The notes below the pieces were generated by a model, which saw only the letters and a list, made by a program, of their open reading frames with translations, did no database searches and had not been told where the DNA came from. A program made the translations under genes and the position numbers. Below, in pieces: positions 44,965 through 56,400 of a stretch of DNA of 64,000 nucleotides. Source of the stretch: Labyrinthula sp. Ha (Eukaryota > Sar > Bigyra > Labyrinthulida > Labyrinthulaceae). The stretch lies in assembly GCA_015227615.1 (NCBI GenBank), contig JAALGZ010000038.1:62001-126000 (forward strand), read 5' to 3'. Numbering within the stretch: position 1 is the stretch's first letter; each line of letters opens with the position of its first letter.

Positions 44965-47900
44965 ATGATTCGTAACCCACTTCATAAGGTGCTAAGACGG
45001 TTTTCAACTGGGTTTGAAGGAAAAAAGTCCCTTTACGTTCCAGAATTTGAAAAAGATAATTGTGGAGTTGGTTTGATTGCTAACCTAGACGCTATAGCTT
45101 CAAGAAAAACTGTTTCTCATGCTACCCAGATGTTAGCTCGTATGTCCCACCGAGGAGGCTGCGGGTGTGATCCAAATACTGGTGACGGAGCAGGAATGTT
45201 GCTTGCCCTTCCTCATGACTTTTTTAAAACTACCCTTGAAGCTGAAAATGTTATTCTTCCTGACAGAAAAAAATATGCTGTTGGTCAAGTTTTCTACTCG
45301 AATGAGAAAGAAAACAGAGACAAGCAGGAAATTATATTGAATAAAATTGCTCAAGAAGAGTTTGGTTTAGAAGTTCTTGCAAGCAGGGATGTACCAACAA
45401 ACAGCTCTCCGCTGGGTAAAGATGCAAGATTATCCGAACCCTTTATTAAACAGGTCTTCTTTTCTATTTCGGATCTTGCGGGAACTCCAAAAGATATTGA
45501 TCTGGAATTGTTGAAGCTCAGAAACCGGGTCTCTAAAGTAATTGAGGACGAATCCCTTGGAAGTTTTTATGTTTGTTCTTTGAGTCCTGAGATTATTACC
45601 TATAAAGGGCAATTAACTCCTGAGCAGTTGAGCATTTACTTCCTTGATATGCAGAAAGAGAATTTTCAATCACATATGGCTCTCGTTCACTCCCGTTTCT
45701 CAACTAATACTTTTCCGTCATGGGCAAGAGCACAGCCTAACAGAATGCTATGTCATAATGGAGAAATCAACACCCTAAGAGGAAACAAAAATTGGATGCT
45801 TTCAAGGCAGAATGGGCTCTTCCAAGGTGAGGCTGAGAGGAAAGATCTCCTACCAGTTTGCAGCGACAGTAAGACAGACTCCGGAAATTTTGACTCTGTT
45901 CTTGAGTTATTGACTCATTCCTCTCCTCGATCAATCTCTGAGAACATGCTGCTCTTGATCCCAGAAGCTTATAGAAGTAAGAGCATAGAAAATGGGGAAT
46001 TGTCACCCGAGAGAAAGGCATTTTATGACTACAACTCATGTGTTATGGAACCTTGGGATGGCCCTGCGATGATGGCATTTACTGATGGAAGGCAAATTGG
46101 TGCTTTGCTCGATAGAAACGGTTTAAGGCCTTCTAGATACTACGTTACACAAGACAGACATGTCATGCTTTCAAGTGAAATAGGCTTAATTGATTCTCTG
46201 AAACCTAGTGATATCTCCTTTCGGGGCAGGTTGGAACCTGGAAAAATATTTCTGGTTGATTTTGAGAAGGGTGCTATCGTTCCTGACCAGGTTTTAAAGG
46301 ATGAACTTATGATGAAGCACCCTTACAAAGAGTGGGTAGACGAAAATCTGAAAAGTTTAGCATCGCTTACCAGTAAAACGGAGTTGTCAAAAAATGTTGC
46401 TGAAGAGTTACCTAAAGGTAAACAACTGGTGGAGCAAAAGAACAGGTTTGGTCACACCGTTGAAAGCGATGATATTATTCTTAATGCAATGGGATCTACT
46501 GGTAAAGAGCCTCTAGGAAGTATGGGAGTAGACATTCCATTAGCAGTGTTAAGTGAACTTCCTAAGCAACCAAGCGAGTATTTTAAACAGCTTTTTGCGC
46601 AGGTAACAAACCCCCCAATTGATCCAATTAGAGAAGAGGTTGTTATGGATCTGGCATGTCCAGTGGGGAAAAATCCTTCTTTGATCAATCTGGGACCAGA
46701 AAATTGCGAAAAAGTAGTTGTGGAACATCCAATATTGAACTTTAAGCAATTTGAAACGCTTAAGACCACTGCGCCGACGTCGACTCTATCCCTTGCATTT
46801 AACCCTAACCAAACCAGTCTTTCTGAGGCAATCGATCGACTGTGTGAAAAGGCAAAAGAGGAAATTACCATAAACGGTGCGCAAAATATTGTTATATCTC
46901 AAAACATTTTCAAAAATGATGAATTAATCATTCCTAGTTTGTTAGCCATTGGTTCTTTGCAGCATTATTTGATTGATAATGACTTACGACAAAACGCTGT
47001 TCTCATTGCAGACGCGAATGACTCAAAAGAAGTGCACGACTACTGTACTCTCGTCGGTTTTGGAGCAGATGCAATTTTCCCTCGTCTTTCCTTCGCGTCT
47101 ATTGTCGACCAGACGATGAACAATAGAATCAAGCGAGTGACACCGGAAGAAGCAATGGAAAATTACAGAAAGGCAATCGGTAAAGGAATTCAAAAGGTTA
47201 TGGCTAAAATTGGAATTTCTTCCCTTCAGTCGTACAAGGGAGCCCAAATTTTTGAGGCAGTAGGGATCCAGTCTTCTGTAATTGACAAGTGCTTCAAGGG
47301 AACCACTAGTAGAATTCAAGGTGTAGATTTTGATGCACTTGAGCAGGACCTAGCAACCTATGCGCTTTATAGCAAACAAGAAAAGTTGCTTCGTAATCCA
47401 GGTGAGTACCATTTAAGGCACAATGGTGAAGTTCATCAAAACAGTCCAGAGGCAATGACGGAGCTTCAAGTTGCTGTTCGCAATTTTGATCCTGAGGCTT
47501 ATAAAAGATACTCGGAATACTCCCGTGCGCAGAATAGTAAAGTTTCACTTCGTGGAGTATTGGAGTTCAGTGGGAGCAGAAGATCTATTCCGGTTGAAGA
47601 AGTTGAACCAACTCAGCATATTATTAAGCGCTTTGTTACCGGTGCTATGAGTTTAGGAAGTATCTCTTCTGAAGCGCACGAAGCTCTTGCCATTGCGATG
47701 AACACTCTTGGAGGCCGCTCAAATACAGGTGAGGGCGGTGAAAATCCTGCAAGGTTTTTGGACAATCGTCGCTCAGCAATTAAGCAAGTTGCCTCTGGAA
47801 GGTTTGGAGTTACTGCAGAATATTTAGCAAACTCTGATCAGATTCAAATCAAAATGGCACAGGGCGCAAAGCCTGGGGAAGGTGGGGAGCTTCCAGGTCA

Positions 47901-49536
47901 TAAGGTTAGTGAAGAGATCGCCTCAACACGAGGAACAACGCCTGGTGTAGGTTTAATTTCTCCGCCACCTCATCACGATATTTATTCAATTGAAGATCTT
48001 GCTCAACTAATCTACGATCTTAAGAACGTCAATCCAGACTCTGCTGGAGGTGTTAGTGTGAAGCTAGTAAGTGAAGTTGGAGTGGGTATTGTAGCAGCTG
48101 GTGTTGCTAAGGCCAAAGCTGATCACATAGTAATTTCTGGCGGTGATGGAGGAACTGGTGCTGCAGCCTGGACTGGTGTGCATAGAGCAGGATTACCATG
48201 GGAGCTTGGTTTGGCTGAAGCCCAACAAACTCTAGTCGTTAACGGGCTTCGTAGCAGAGTTATTCTTCAGTCCGATGGACAACTTAAAACAGGAAGAGAT
48301 GTAGTTGTAGCGGCTATCCTTGGGGCAGAGGAGTACGGATTCTCTACTGCACCTCTTATCGCCCTTGGATGTATTATGATGAGAAAGTGTCACTTGAATA
48401 CTTGCCCAGTAGGTATTGCCACTCAAGACCCTGAATTGCGAAAGAAATTCACAGGTACACCTGAACATGCTGTAAACTTTTTTATGTTCCTCGCTGAAGA
48501 GATTCGAACCATAATGGCAGAGCTCGGAATTAGACGCTTTCGGGACCTTATTGGACAGACATCTTTGTTGAAAGTAGATGAAAGCAAGCTACACTATAAG
48601 TCACGTGGTTTAGATCTTGCTCCGCTTTTGCTTAATCCAAAGGAACTGAATGCAGATTCCGATCTTTATAACACTACCATTCAAGATCATGAGCTAGAAG
48701 CAGTAATGGATCGCACCTTAATTACAAAGTCTCTTCCTCTGTTAAGAGGAGAAACAGACAAAATATATATATCCCAGAAAGTCCATAATCTCAATAGATC
48801 TCTTGGTGCAATGCTTTCCGGTGCCCTTGCGCGAAAAAAGTTACTCGATCTTCCTGACAACTCTATCAATGTCAAGCTGGAGGGATCAGCTGGCCAGAGT
48901 TTAGGCTTTCTTCTTCAAAAGGGGGTAACATTTGAACTTCAAGGAGATGCTAACGATGGAGTTGGCAAAGGCCTTTGTGGTGGCAAAGTAATTGTATACC
49001 CGAAGGAAAAGGTTGGTGCTGATGGTCAAGTTATTGTTGGGAACGTGGTTTGCTATGGTGCTACAGCAGGAGAGGTATTTCTCTCTGGAATTGCTGGAGA
49101 ACGATTCTGTGTTAGAAATAGTGGTGCATCCTGTGTTGTTGAAGGTGTTGGAGATCATGCCTGTGAATATATGACTGGTGGAAGAGTTGTCGTGCTTGGA
49201 TCAACTGGTAGAAATTTTGGGGCTGGAATGAGTGGAGGCATAGCTTACGCGTATGATGAAGATGGGTTATTCGCAAATAAAGTTAACATGGAGATGGTTG
49301 AGCTTGGGCCAGTAGAAGAGTATGACGAGTGCGGCTTAGAACCAGAAGAGGAGCTTCGTAATATGATTGAGTCTCATCGACGACACACTGGAAGTCTAAA
49401 AGCAAAGAAGATATTAAACCACTGGGACGTTGAGAAGAATAAGTTTGTGAAAGTTATGCCGCTTGATTATAAGAATGTTTTGAAACAACAATATTTGCAA
49501 TCTCAAAGTGAATCTGCAGCGGCAGCTGCTCACTAG
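44965..49536 (+). CDS. gltB: glutamate synthase (GOGAT) large subunit, stand-alone
   Basis: A 1523-residue intronless protein. The leader MIRNPLHKVLRRFST looks mitochondrial. Cys33 (EKDNCGVG) is the expected N-terminal nucleophile of the class II glutaminase domain after processing. Central and FMN domains follow, with GRSNTGEGGENPARF, KMAQGAKPGEGGELPGHK, ISPPPHHDIYSIEDLAQ, and the 3Fe-4S ligands in CIMMRKCHLNTC. The C-terminal GXGXG beta-helix ends near residue 1490. The sequence resembles eukaryotic NADH-GOGAT most, and the ~25-residue ferredoxin-loop insertion of Fd-GOGAT after ENPARF is absent. Yet the fused NAD(P)H-oxidising small domain (~600 residues) is missing; the protein ends in SESAAAAAH. 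It converts glutamine plus 2-oxoglutarate to two glutamates. Confidence 0.95.
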   Translation: MIRNPLHKVLRRFSTGFEGKKSLYVPEFEKDNCGVGLIANLDAIASRKTVSHATQMLARMSHRGGCGCDPNTGDGAGMLLALPHDFFKTTLEAENVILPDRKKYAVGQVFYSNEKENRDKQEIILNKIAQEEFGLEVLASRDVPTNSSPLGKDARLSEPFIKQVFFSISDLAGTPKDIDLELLKLRNRVSKVIEDESLGSFYVCSLSPEIITYKGQLTPEQLSIYFLDMQKENFQSHMALVHSRFSTNTFPSWARAQPNRMLCHNGEINTLRGNKNWMLSRQNGLFQGEAERKDLLPVCSDSKTDSGNFDSVLELLTHSSPRSISENMLLLIPEAYRSKSIENGELSPERKAFYDYNSCVMEPWDGPAMMAFTDGRQIGALLDRNGLRPSRYYVTQDRHVMLSSEIGLIDSLKPSDISFRGRLEPGKIFLVDFEKGAIVPDQVLKDELMMKHPYKEWVDENLKSLASLTSKTELSKNVAEELPKGKQLVEQKNRFGHTVESDDIILNAMGSTGKEPLGSMGVDIPLAVLSELPKQPSEYFKQLFAQVTNPPIDPIREEVVMDLACPVGKNPSLINLGPENCEKVVVEHPILNFKQFETLKTTAPTSTLSLAFNPNQTSLSEAIDRLCEKAKEEITINGAQNIVISQNIFKNDELIIPSLLAIGSLQHYLIDNDLRQNAVLIADANDSKEVHDYCTLVGFGADAIFPRLSFASIVDQTMNNRIKRVTPEEAMENYRKAIGKGIQKVMAKIGISSLQSYKGAQIFEAVGIQSSVIDKCFKGTTSRIQGVDFDALEQDLATYALYSKQEKLLRNPGEYHLRHNGEVHQNSPEAMTELQVAVRNFDPEAYKRYSEYSRAQNSKVSLRGVLEFSGSRRSIPVEEVEPTQHIIKRFVTGAMSLGSISSEAHEALAIAMNTLGGRSNTGEGGENPARFLDNRRSAIKQVASGRFGVTAEYLANSDQIQIKMAQGAKPGEGGELPGHKVSEEIASTRGTTPGVGLISPPPHHDIYSIEDLAQLIYDLKNVNPDSAGGVSVKLVSEVGVGIVAAGVAKAKADHIVISGGDGGTGAAAWTGVHRAGLPWELGLAEAQQTLVVNGLRSRVILQSDGQLKTGRDVVVAAILGAEEYGFSTAPLIALGCIMMRKCHLNTCPVGIATQDPELRKKFTGTPEHAVNFFMFLAEEIRTIMAELGIRRFRDLIGQTSLLKVDESKLHYKSRGLDLAPLLLNPKELNADSDLYNTTIQDHELEAVMDRTLITKSLPLLRGETDKIYISQKVHNLNRSLGAMLSGALARKKLLDLPDNSINVKLEGSAGQSLGFLLQKGVTFELQGDANDGVGKGLCGGKVIVYPKEKVGADGQVIVGNVVCYGATAGEVFLSGIAGERFCVRNSGASCVVEGVGDHACEYMTGGRVVVLGSTGRNFGAGMSGGIAYAYDEDGLFANKVNMEMVELGPVEEYDECGLEPEEELRNMIESHRRHTGSLKAKKILNHWDVEKNKFVKVMPLDYKNVLKQQYLQSQSESAAAAAH

Positions 49537-49583
49537 AGACAAGTTGTTCTTCAACACTAAACACTAATGTGAATAAACTTGAG

Positions 49584-50465
49584 TCAGTCTTTTCTTTGGA
49601 GAACCATTATGCAATCAGAGAGACTGTAATATGGAGCATTTGAATCTCCTTGGCACAAGTACGGCACTCTAGACCAGCTAATCAACTCAAATCCAATTGG
49701 AAGCAAGTATTCTACTATAAATCTACTACAACTTGTCTCAAATGATGCACCATTCTTACAACTGAATCCCTCCATGCAATTCAAAATCTCCTGAGGCTTT
49801 TCTTGAGATGCATTGCTTTCAACGAAGGGACACCAGGGGAAAACTACAGCAAGAACAAGAGTTGACTTTTCATCGTTGAGTTTCTGTTTCATTTGTTTCA
49901 GTAATTTAGAAGGCTCACTACATCGGTCAAGCACGTTGAAACAAAGGATAAGGTCGTATGTTGATCTTGAATTTTCCATCTCTTCCGGGGAGAAAACGTT
50001 TAAGTCTGCATTATTTGGAAGATTGAGATGCGAAAGTCGCTTTTTCATGTAGAAGGATGTTTCTGTTACTGTCACTGTGCTTAAATTTGGTAACGACTGA
50101 AGAAATCTCTGCGTAATTCCACCATCTCCTGCACCAACGTCAAGCAAAGAATTTATTTTTGGAAAACAAACACCAGGAAAAAGGGTTTCAAGCTGAAAGG
50201 GAGATATTACAAACATTTCTCCTCGGTGAGTAAACCCGTTTGCGTCTGTCTGCGAAAAAGACAAGAAACTTTTGAGAAAGGTTGCAAAGTGGTTTTTAAG
50301 AGCGTATGTTAGCGATAGTTGAGACAATTTACAGTTTTCGAGAAATTGAGTACATTCTTTATCGCTGGAATTCAGAGCTATAAATTTTGGAAGAAGTGCC
50401 GTATGGATGAGACATTCTTGTATTAAGTAGTCTTGCTCAGATATTGTTGTTTTGGAAATTGTCAT
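49584..50465 (-). CDS. METTL9: METTL9-type protein-histidine methyltransferase
   Basis: A 293-residue intronless protein. The AdoMet site is SLLDVGAGDGGITQRF, followed by VTVTETSFYMKKRL and LILCFNVLDRCSEP. The family-specific C-terminal half follows: VFPWCPFVES, EKPQEIL, ISWSRVPYLCQGD and YYSLSDCIMVL. These agree with METTL9 (DREV), which methylates His at N-pi in HxH motifs of many proteins. The length is slightly shorter than animal METTL9, mainly at the N-terminus, and no signal peptide is evident. It converges with the glutamate synthase gene 47 bp away. Confidence 0.93.
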   Translation of the reverse strand: MTISKTTISEQDYLIQECLIHTALLPKFIALNSSDKECTQFLENCKLSQLSLTYALKNHFATFLKSFLSFSQTDANGFTHRGEMFVISPFQLETLFPGVCFPKINSLLDVGAGDGGITQRFLQSLPNLSTVTVTETSFYMKKRLSHLNLPNNADLNVFSPEEMENSRSTYDLILCFNVLDRCSEPSKLLKQMKQKLNDEKSTLVLAVVFPWCPFVESNASQEKPQEILNCMEGFSCKNGASFETSCSRFIVEYLLPIGFELISWSRVPYLCQGDSNAPYYSLSDCIMVLQRKD

Positions 50466-53400
50466 TTTCTATGGTAATGTGATCTCGTGCTTGTACTCTA
50501 ACTTGAGCACAACTTCGTAATCACAAGTGGGAGAAATTGTACAGAATTTGGTTACAAGAATCTAAGCAAGTAATTAAAAAAAAATATGGAGATACTTAGA
50601 AACAATTTTCTTCTAGATTAAACTTTACCTAACTCTTTTCTCAGTGTCTGTAGAATGGAAAAATATGGAAGTACCTGGGTCGACGAAAAAAATATTATAC
50701 TCTGTACGAAGTTCCAAAGAAAAACATCATGTGCCTCAACTTAAGATATTTAACTCCTGAAATAAGTTAAATATATTTAATTTTGCTTGCACAATTTTAT
50801 TTTAAGGTAGCTTTAGCTGCACTTCAATATTAGTAATTTTTAAATTAGCATCGACACTAATTGTAACAGGCGTTACGAGGTAATAAGGAGCAAGAGAAAT
50901 AAGGAAACATGTAGTTTCAAAAAGATTATAAGGATTTATAATGTTTTTGGAGCTATATCAAGTATTTATATATGTGACCACAGTTTAAACCAGCCGAATT
51001 AACTAGTCAATTTTAATGAAGAACTAGGATAAAACCAAAGTTCGCAGTATGAAATTAAGTCAAGTGAGACAGTATTTATGTTCGATACTTTTGCAATGTG
51101 TATTGCAAGTAGTATCAAGTCAGAGAGAGACTTTACGGATTAGCACTTCCTCGAAGTCTTAATATATTTAAGCCTGAAATGAAAACATTTTCAAGATGTA
51201 AGTTTTGGTTTACATCTAACCAGAAATATCCATTTGATGTTGACATTAGGTTTGATCATAAACTTTCTTAACATATTCTTCTTATTCACTTTGAAATTCA
51301 TGTTATACATGATGTAAAATGCCGAAAAGGTTAAAAACATTACAAGATTTTTAACTGAAAATAAGTTCCAATTCATTAGAAGTCTGGGACTAGAAGGTAC
51401 TTCACTATCTCAGGAAATTTTTGCATTCAACGAAATATTTATTGGATTTCTTTTGAAAAAAATAGTTTTGTGATACGCAGTAAAAAGGCAAAGCTAGGTT
51501 TTAAGATAATACAAATATGAAGAAATTTATTAAGTGTGAAACCAACTGTCTAAGCAGAAACTGTGTATTTGAACCTTACTTTGCTTATATTAGCACTGGA
51601 AAAGTCATTCATTAAGCTCCCCCTTTACAAGAAATCATACAAACTAACTTAAAACATTTTTACACTGATAGCTTTTAAAGTGAGAAGCCTCTTGGAATCT
51701 TTTGCTATAAATTTTTAACTATGTTTCCTACTGAAGTCGATTGCGTCTCTAAATCGGTATACTTGGATGTATGCTTGCGAAATTTGATAACGACTCTGAG
51801 GTTGATCTTGGTTTGGGAAAACTGATAGTTAACAAAACAGTGGGGTTTAAGTCCAACTACAATGAAGTTTTAACTCTTGAAGCAAAGAACAACTACATTT
51901 TGTACAGGTGAAATGTGTCGAATAAATTGTAATGTCCTCTCAATCTGTAGAACCTTGACTAACTTTAGCTTTTATTTACTAGTTTGAGGGAAATTTACAA
52001 TTGGAAGTTTTTATAATACTTAGAAGAACATGGACGAGATGACGTTTATTTGGAAAACAGGTTGAACAAATATATCCAGTGATACCGCAATCCTCATATA
52101 TGTAACAGAGTTAGCCCAAAAGAGAGACATGATTTGTTGAGTCTAAGCCCGTAAATTATTACCACTCTCCCATAAATTCGGTTAGGATATTGACTCATCG
52201 TCCGGAATGCTCAAAGTGTGGAGTCTTAAAAGAAAAACTTGCGAGTATGGACCATGGATTATTTTTTTTTTATCACTACCAAATTGCACGGAGATATGAG
52301 CATATATATCTTTAAGTAAACGAAACCATAAGTGTCATGGAGAAGTACATCAAAATGAGATAAGAGAGATAGCAATAGACACTTCAATCAAACGCTGGGG
52401 TATCAAACCAAAGAAAATTTTGTAAATTCATTGCGTTAATAAAATATAAAAAGTCGAGAAATAGCTGTAGATCTCTAGCTCAATATTTCTGAATCAACTG
52501 AAAATTTCACTTAAATTAGTATGTGTTAAATCTTGTTTAAGTTGTACCTTTGCTGTAACTATTACGAATGTCCGCAGGTAAAATGCCATGAAAAGGGTAC
52601 TTAAAAAATGTACTGTTGCCAAGATGGGGTTATTACTATCTTCAATCGTAGGAAGTTACCATGAGAGTGCTTTTAAGAGTAATTCATGCAACTGTAGATA
52701 GTTTTCAGAAAAGAATAAGGCTAATATCTTCTAAATAAGTTAGGGTTCCAGAACTTCATCTGCAAAATAATCGCAGAAATTTTCCATAGCTTTACAAGTA
52801 GTAGATGCAACAAGAGATAATGATGAAGATTGAAGAAAAGTTTTTGCAACTACTGTGCAGAAAACTAAATCACTGAAGGTTAACCCAGATGGAAAATTAT
52901 CTCGTTTTGATGAAATCGTGTCGCCGAAAATACTACTTCAATTACCGAATAAGTACAGAATCCTGTCGTGAAAAGAAAGAAGAAAAATCCAAGCACATTG
53001 CTTTTTTTATTTAAACCTTCAATAACTCCCTTTCCAGTACTAAGATATTTTCTTATACACAGTGTGGGTTTGATTAGGCTTCATTACAATCTTATCTTCC
53101 CTTATCACCCTCAAGTCAGCTTGTCAAAACAGCCACTCCCGAACCACGCCCCAAGAAGATATAACCAACTCCGCTGGTAAAATTTTATTCTTTTTGAAGC
53201 ACCTTCCCTATATAATAAGTTTTTTTAAGCTTTGAACGAAGAAATGTGTGAATTAAATATGACATCTAGGATTAAGGAACAAATAAAAAACTAATTCCTA
53301 TTTCATTTCCGTGAAGAAGTCCTTATCTTGTCTTCCATGTTCCTCTAATAACACCTCTTGGAAGTTTACAGCGATCAAACAAGAAAAAGAACTTGAAGTA

Positions 53401-56400
53401 TTGCATTCTTGTGTAAACTCGCGAATCATGCGTGAACATATTAAGCAGAATAAGCCATGGTATTGAAAATTGAGATACCACTGCCTCCATACAAATTTAA
53501 AACAAGATATTGTGGCGGGTTAATTGCCATTCTCTTCTTTAATTAAAATGTCGACGACTGTAAATATATTTAATCTTTTCTATTAAATGTTTCATTTAGC
53601 AATGTATCCAAATACCACTAGTAGTTTGATAGAACTATCGTCATCACTTGCTTTAATACTTTATTTCACTCCTTCGTCCTCTTTTTCTAGATTGTATTAT
53701 TTGAAGCAGTTAAAATAGTGATTTCTGCCAATTTAACTGGACAAAATGAGTTGGCATGTAAGAAACAGTTCTACGTCTACTTTAGCTAATTTATCTTTAT
53801 AAATAAAACCCTTCTCTTCTTTACTTTTTCTATTCGTATAAATAATGTTATTCGTTCATTTTAGATTGATTTAAGCTTCTTGGAATTTTTGGTTTATTCA
53901 TATAATTTATGATAACTATATATTGGGAAACATTTCTAACCAACATAGATAAATTGACGTGCGATATGTCTGAAAAAAAAGTATATTCCGAAAGATTGGT
54001 GAGATATTAAGAGTAGAAGAATGAATGGAGATGAGTGTAAAGGTAATATGGAAGTTTTTGTAATTGACGAGGAAAATTAAGAATGAAGACAGAAGGAACT
54101 GATCTGCTATATGAGTACCTGAAGAAATACCATGTACTCTTAAGACAATCAGAGGATTAACACGTAACGACGAGGTTAAGATCAGAGTGGAAATTGATGA
54201 AACAACAAGCAGAGGAGAAAATCCTATTACAAAATTCTTAATAGCCGTTAAGCAGGTTATAGAAAAAATAAAGAGTGAGAGTCAAAAACAGAAAAAGGCA
54301 ATAAACATGTTAATCAATATCATCCTGGGGTATCTCGTACTTTTTAGCGACAAGTTTATCGAGGAGAACAATATGTTGGTAAAATCTGAGAACTTGACCA
54401 GGGTGTTTTAAGACAAATATGAGTTAATCGAGTACAATAATATTTAACTGAGAAGAACGCAGGTGTCATTCATATGAAATCAACTTTAAACTCAACTAAT
54501 AAAGAAAGGAGACATAGTCTAAAAATTTGCACAAAGGTCACAAAGTAATCTCTTTGAAACTCCAAACAAATATGGTCAGAGAGGGATTTAAAGAGGAGAA
54601 AAGGAGATGTTGTCTCTATGGAGATCCAAGTTATTTTAAAAATCAGTCCCAGAAGTATTTACGTAAGAAATAGTCAAAACCAGGGTACCACGTAAGAAAT
54701 TACCCTGCAAACGCAATTTCACAACTATTAATCACAGAACAATGATCCGGCATGAATAACATGTGTCTATTTCAAACGCAGTAAATCCACTGGGCAGCCC
54801 ATAGTTTATAGAGGATGATTTTACCCCTATGTCGTCAATAGGCAGTAGAAAATTTATCGTTATTTTTAAGGTTAAGAAATGGCATCAGATGTTGGTAATT
54901 TCAGACTATGAGTCGCCGATGGTAATAAGAAATCTGGACCTGCACGGAGAAAACTATACAGTAACAAAAGATTCAAAGATCATATTTGATGTATGTGTAG
55001 GAGGGAATATTAGGGTTCCAGTAAAGAAAATAGGAAGAAAATAAACTAGAATCACGGTAAACAGTGAAAAATGCATTTATATGCGTGAAGCGATAATATT
55101 TATTATTGAACGCACAGGGTAGTCAAAACTACTACTGAACTACGAAGTCCCGCTCAGAGTAACACCTTTATCAGAGCATCGTTCAGCAAAATGTACAGAA
55201 AATAAAATAATATACATTACCATAAATATAATTTAATCAAGATATCTAATATAGACAGGGGATTATCTACTTCAGTATCCCTACAATGGAAGTGGTAGGA
55301 TGTAATATAATAGAAATAGAAGGGCAACTTAATTTATTTTTAAAGGGATTAGAAGGAGGGAAATATCACAAAAACGATAAATACAAAGTAGTGTGGGTAT
55401 GGCAGAAAAGGGATATAGCCTACAAGTCAAGCTTCTGATGTTGGTACTAGATGGTGTAGTTGAAGAACTACAAAATATTACAAGGACCGCTTTGGAAAGG
55501 AGGTGCAAACCTTGAGGATCCTGATTCGGAAGGAGATACAGAGCTGTACTCAATTCACTTCAGAGAATTAGATGAAATATAGCGGTGGAATAAGCGAGAA
55601 CGAACAGAGGGAACATGTGTAGTTAAATAAACAGGTGAATACAAGAAAAAAAGGGAAAACTGTAAACAGGGACATAAAGGGAAGACAAAAAAGAAGGTTA
55701 TACAAAGAAACGAGGATAAAATGAAAGCAAAAAACTTAGTAGCAGGGAACTGAAAAAAATAGAAGGGGATCTAGGAAAAACTGAGATATATGCTAGCAGC
55801 TAGTACAAGCCTAGGCAAGACGTCAAATCTGAATCCTAACAGATTAACAGTAAAAAGTGGTGCGCTGAAGGTATTGTATGTAGAAACTAGAAGCATAAGA
55901 GATATGAAACTAATTGGCAGAGGGCAAGAGTTCAAGAACTAGTACCACAACAAATAATATATACAGCAGCAGTAATACAACGTAAATACTAAGGGAAAAG
56001 AAGGCGGGGAAATTCAGAATGGTAATTTACATGAGAAAACAAAACTGTTGAATTATAAAAACAGCATTGAGCTTACCACTGCTAGAAAAGAAGATGTATA
56101 GAACGAGGAAAGCAATAATAATTCGAAGCCTGGACATAAAATGAGAATATTCGTATCTACCAACACACGAAGACAACAGAAAATATTTTTGTTTATAAGT
56201 TGCATCGGGAGCACTAAATTTTGGGCACATCACACGGATTGATAAGCTATCTAATGAATATTTAAAATAAATGGGTGTGTGAAGGTATTTCATTCACAGC
56301 CAATTAAAGCAGAACAACTAAGAGAATTAAATAATAGATCGATGACATACTGTGTTCAAGTGAGGCTGAAGAAACTTATTTAACGTTATTTACACTTTTG

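Noticed and set aside
45133-49174. Many antisense and shifted frames of 60-139 codons
   Set aside because: All are shadows of the glutamate synthase gene.
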